From Phycisphaerae bacterium (lineage in GTDB: Bacteria > Planctomycetota > Phycisphaerae > UBA1845 > Fen-1342): a stretch of 8,195 nucleotides of DNA. Under the pieces are notes generated by a model that made no database searches, was not told where the DNA came from, and saw only the letters and a list, made by a program, of their open reading frames with translations. Position numbers and translations under genes: made by a program. Where the stretch lies: NCBI GenBank assembly GCA_026984555.1, contig JALSRY010000646.1:1-8195 (forward strand), given 5' to 3'. Every line of letters begins with the position of its first letter. Within the stretch, counting starts at the first letter, position 1. Shown here one piece after another: positions 5,825 to 8,195 of this stretch.

Positions 5825-6991
5825 CTACGCATTCCCGGGCAGTGGTCGAAACGGTGAGCGGTCGGAACGCGCCACCGTGACGCGCGCCCCCGGCAGTGCG
5901 CTGCGCAGCCGGCGTTGCAACAACGGCAGAACCATGCGTTCACTGGCATAGTGCCCCAGGCAGATCGCCGTCACATTGCGCCGGAGCAACTGTAGCGCAT
6001 CGTGGTGTTTGAACTCACCCGTAAGCACGAGCGAGTCGGGATCGCGAAACGCCCGAACACCAAACGCGCCCGCCGCCGCCGTCACCGAACGAAACCGCCG
6101 GCCCAGCTCGCCAACACAGGTAGCCACCGATAGATCGACGCGGCCGGCCAGCCGCTCGATGAGCTCGCGGCCCGACAGCGCGCGCCGGAGCGTACCAACC
6201 CGACCGAGCCCGACCGCGGCGCGCGACTCGACGCGGTGGAGCGGGTAGAGGTCGTATGCCGGCTCTTCGTAGGGATGCGTCGCGTACAACGCCCGGACGA
6301 CATCGCCGACACACGCCGCGGGCACGACCATTTCGAGCCGGGTTTCCTCGACGCGCTCGAAAACGCCTCGCCGGCCAACGGCCGGGTTTGTCGTTTCGTC
6401 ACCTCGAAACGTCCCTTCTCCGGCAAGCTCGAAACTGCACTCCGCGTAGTGTCCGATCGTTCCTGCCCCCGCCGCCGCCAGTGCCCGCCGCAGCGCGTCC
6501 ACCCGCCCGGGCGGCACGAATACGACGAGCTTGTAGCCGCCGTCCTCGCGAATCACCGGCTTCAGCGGACGGCGATCCACGATCTCGAACAAGTCGAGCA
6601 GCAGGTCGTTCGTCCCCCCTTGCGCCACATCCATCGCCGTGTGTATCGAGAGCACGGATACCTTCGCCGCCAGCAAGTCGGGCAGCAGACTCGTCGGCCC
6701 CGCCGCACCGGGCGTCACCGCATCGATCCCGTTGAAAATCGGCGGATGGTACGCCACCACCGCGTCAACCTGCTTCCGCAGCGCCTCGCGCGCGACCGCG
6801 TCGGTCAAGTCGATCGCCAGCAACACCCGCTCTACCGGCCACTCGGGCCGGCCCGCGAGCAACCCCACGTGATCCCACGATTCGGCACCAGCCAGCGGCG
6901 CCACGGCGTCGAGCGCGGCAAGCACATCCGCCACGCACGCCGCCTGATCGGCCGACGACGCCTCCGCTTTCTTCACACGACGCACCGACAT
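5825..6991 (-). CDS. Nif3-like dinuclear metal-centre hexameric protein (YqfO type)
   Basis: This 388-residue protein belongs to the Nif3/YbgI/YqfO family (DUF34), widely annotated as GTP cyclohydrolase 1 type 2-like although its true activity is unsettled. Family members form hexameric toroids with two metal ions per subunit. The metal-site motifs are present: SWDHVGL (38-44), AYHPPIF (80-86, His82), IHTAMD (116-121, His117 and Asp121), GEFKHHD (325-331) and GHYASE (346-351, His347 and Glu351). Residue 81 is Tyr where E. coli YbgI has the first His of HH; the YHPPIF form also occurs in other family members. Between the two halves sits a PII/CutA-like insertion (about 152-252) with GHYAECSFELAGEGTFRG and ATHPYEEPAYDLYPL, which makes this the long YqfO form, near its usual length of about 370 residues. 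The ATG at 6991 is preceded by GAGAGGG with a 7-base spacing. It lies 162 bases downstream of the aminotransferase gene, with no clear promoter, so read-through is plausible. Confidence 0.93.
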   Translation of the reverse strand: MSVRRVKKAEASSADQAACVADVLAALDAVAPLAGAESWDHVGLLAGRPEWPVERVLLAIDLTDAVAREALRKQVDAVVAYHPPIFNGIDAVTPGAAGPTSLLPDLLAAKVSVLSIHTAMDVAQGGTNDLLLDLFEIVDRRPLKPVIREDGGYKLVVFVPPGRVDALRRALAAAGAGTIGHYAECSFELAGEGTFRGDETTNPAVGRRGVFERVEETRLEMVVPAACVGDVVRALYATHPYEEPAYDLYPLHRVESRAAVGLGRVGTLRRALSGRELIERLAGRVDLSVATCVGELGRRFRSVTAAAGAFGVRAFRDPDSLVLTGEFKHHDALQLLRRNVTAICLGHYASERMVLPLLQRRLRSALPGARVTVARSDRSPFRPLPGNA

Positions 6992-7121
6992 CTACATGCC
7001 CTCTCGCGTTGGCAACAAACCGGACATTTTCACCACCACCGCGAACCCCGGCGACCTCGGCCGGCGTCCCCCTGATCCGACCCCCGACACCCGCCGCACT
7101 TGGGACCGCTCCGGCCGACGC

Positions 7122-7145
7122 GGGCCGCAAGCGGCGCCGCTGCCC
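7122..7145 (-). repeat. Palindrome/hairpin just after the aminotransferase gene
   Basis: A perfect 12-base palindrome (AGCGGCGCCGCT, 7130-7141) starts 12 bases beyond the aminotransferase stop codon, with partial pairing extending outward through small bulges to about 7122 and 7145. No T run follows. It could weakly attenuate transcription into the Nif3 gene, or be a chance product of high G+C. The remaining bases of the 162-base gap show no recognisable promoter. Confidence 0.25.
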
Positions 7146-7153
7146 ACCGCGAA

Positions 7154-8014
7154 TCACTCCCCGCATTCGGCGTCGATCAGCTCACCGTAGGCCACCAGCA
7201 GCTTCCCGCTGATTTCGCCGGGTTTTTCTTGTGCGATCGGCTGTCGGCCGACACGCACCACCGGAACGATCTCCATCAGGCTGTTCGTCAGCATCACCTC
7301 GTCCGCCCCCAACACATCCTCCCCGGTCAGCGGCTCCTCACGCACCGCGATCCCCAGCTTGTCGGCCAGCTCGATCACCGTGGCCCGCGTAATCCCCGGC
7401 AACACGGGCGTGTCCAGCGGCGGCGTCCACAGCACACCCGCGCAAACGAGAAACACCGAGCTGATCGCCCCCTCCGCCAGGTAACCTTCGTGCGTGAACC
7501 ACAACGCCTCGAACGCCCCGGCGGCGTGTGCCTCGCGCAACGACGCCAGCCGGCCGAAATAGCTCGTCGTCTTGTGCCCGGTCGTGGGGTCGTGCGTGCC
7601 CTGACGATACGGTGAAAACAGCACCGTAACACCTTTGCGGTAGCACTCTTCGGGGTAACGCGCTCCGGGCGAGGCCGAGGCGATCACCGTAAGCTCGGGC
7701 TGCTCGCTTTCGGCGGGCCGCAAGCTCCCCGTCGTCACCGTGAGCCGCACCCGCGTTTCGTCGTGCTCCGTGGCCGAGACAACTTGTTCCACGTTGTCGC
7801 GCAGCGCTTCGGCGTCCGGCACTACCGACCAGCCCAGTCGTCGCGCCGACTGAATCATCCGGTCCAAGTGCCGATCGAGCCGAAACACACGCCCGCCATA
7901 CGCCCGCATCGTTTCGAACAACCCGATTCCCTGCATCAAGCCGGCATCGAACACGCTGACCTGCGCGCGGTCCGCCGGCATCAGCCGCCCGTTGAGACTC
8001 ACCCACTCACGCAC
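7154..8014 (-). CDS. pabC: Class IV PLP aminotransferase, probably aminodeoxychorismate lyase
   Basis: This 286-residue protein is a fold-type IV pyridoxal-phosphate enzyme, the family of branched-chain and D-amino-acid aminotransferases and 4-amino-4-deoxychorismate lyase (PabC), and has their usual length. Visible motifs are VFDAGLMQGIGLFETMRAY (21-39), RLDRHLDRM (45-53), GHKTTSY (146-152) with Lys148 as the likely Schiff-base lysine, LAEGAISSVFLV (179-190) with Glu181, PGITRATVIELA (206-217) and the EVMLTNSLMEIVPV segment (239-252). The lyase reading, which makes p-aminobenzoate and pyruvate for folate synthesis, rests mainly on the neighbour: the gene overlaps the end of a PabB-like gene by 8 bases. 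A branched-chain or D-amino-acid aminotransferase remains possible. The start is a GTG at 8014, supported by GGGAGG (8020-8025) five bases upstream and by MREWVSLNGRLMPADRAQVS aligning with family N-termini. The overlap suggests translational coupling. Confidence 0.85.
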   Translation of the reverse strand: MREWVSLNGRLMPADRAQVSVFDAGLMQGIGLFETMRAYGGRVFRLDRHLDRMIQSARRLGWSVVPDAEALRDNVEQVVSATEHDETRVRLTVTTGSLRPAESEQPELTVIASASPGARYPEECYRKGVTVLFSPYRQGTHDPTTGHKTTSYFGRLASLREAHAAGAFEALWFTHEGYLAEGAISSVFLVCAGVLWTPPLDTPVLPGITRATVIELADKLGIAVREEPLTGEDVLGADEVMLTNSLMEIVPVVRVGRQPIAQEKPGEISGKLLVAYGELIDAECGE

Positions 8015-8195
8015 AATGGCCTCCCGCGATTTCCGCTGCCGGCGGCACCACGACCCCAGCCTCGCCCGCGGCCTGGCCGGTCATCGCCCGCACGATGCCG
8101 CGCAGCTTGTCCGCCGTCTCCTCGTACTCGCGGCCCGGGTCGGAGTCCGCAACGATTCCACCCCCGCCGTACAGTGTGGCCGTTTGCCCGCGAAA
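8007..8195 (-). CDS. pabB: C-terminal end of chorismate-binding PabB-like enzyme (partial)
   Basis: The last 62 codons of a gene that enters from the right edge of the window are read on the - strand, ending at TGA 8007-8009. They begin with TATLYGGGGIVADSDPGREY and continue to EETADKLRGIVRAM, which is the typical C-terminus of the chorismate-binding family (aminodeoxychorismate synthase component I, anthranilate synthase component I, isochorismate synthase). PabB is preferred because the next gene is a class IV aminotransferase of the PabC type. TrpE cannot be excluded from this fragment alone. PabB makes 4-amino-4-deoxychorismate from chorismate and ammonia in folate synthesis. After the conserved helix there is a tail of about 25 small residues, rich in Ala, Gly and Val, that looks non-conserved. 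The catalytic core lies outside the window. Confidence 0.82.
   Translation of the reverse strand, partial: FRGQTATLYGGGGIVADSDPGREYEETADKLRGIVRAMTGQAAGEAGVVVPPAAEIAGGHCA

Noticed and set aside
5656..5832. A 58-codon - strand frame whose ATG overlaps the stop of the Nif3 gene
   Set aside because: The overlap would suit translational coupling, but no suitable RBS spacing is visible, the product has no recognisable features, and a hairpin lies within it. It could be revisited if conserved in relatives.
1..8195. CRISPR arrays, insertion sequences, tRNA genes, toxin-antitoxin or phage defence genes
   Set aside because: Reading both strands I saw no regularly spaced repeats, transposase motifs, tRNA arms, or short paired genes of those types.

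Overview
The window looks like ordinary chromosomal DNA from a free-living, GC-rich bacterium (roughly two-thirds G+C by eye). A member of the Planctomycetota or a related group is the most likely source. This is inferred from gene style: a lipoprotein-like NPCBM plus Ig-like plus GH27 alpha-galactosidase, a polytopic membrane protein headed by an MJ0042-type zinc ribbon, and a stand-alone TIGR03960-type radical SAM protein. No 16S rRNA, tRNA or other strong taxonomic marker is present, so the assignment is tentative.

Layout, left to right. Positions 1-283 hold no gene I can support, but end in a good candidate promoter and a strong ribosome binding site for the first gene. On the + strand, 284-2335 encodes an exported family-27 glycoside hydrolase. 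A 209-base gap with an extended -10 promoter follows, then 2545-4362 (+) encodes an uncharacterised B12-binding-like/radical SAM protein. The next genes are all on the - strand and converge on it. 4417-5535 encodes a zinc-ribbon multi-pass membrane protein, with its own candidate promoter overlapped by an inverted repeat. 5825-6991 encodes a Nif3-family (YqfO type) metal-binding protein. 7154-8014 encodes a class IV PLP aminotransferase, probably 4-amino-4-deoxychorismate lyase (PabC). 8007-8195 is the C-terminal end of a chorismate-binding enzyme, probably PabB, cut by the window edge.

How the genes relate. The overlap of the last two genes by 8 bases, with the RBS of the second inside the first, indicates a translationally coupled p-aminobenzoate/folate pair. 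The Nif3 gene follows in the same direction after 162 bases with no promoter I can recognise, so it may be co-transcribed. The membrane protein gene is downstream again but appears to have its own promoter. The alpha-galactosidase and radical SAM genes are two separately promoted units with no evident link to the rest.

I found no mobile element, CRISPR array, toxin-antitoxin pair, phage gene or RNA gene, and nothing that amounts to a convincing new system. The points most worth a second look are the regulatory layout in front of the membrane protein, the radical SAM protein without an adjacent DUF2344 partner and without a classical cobalamin-binding His motif, and the unexplained left flank.
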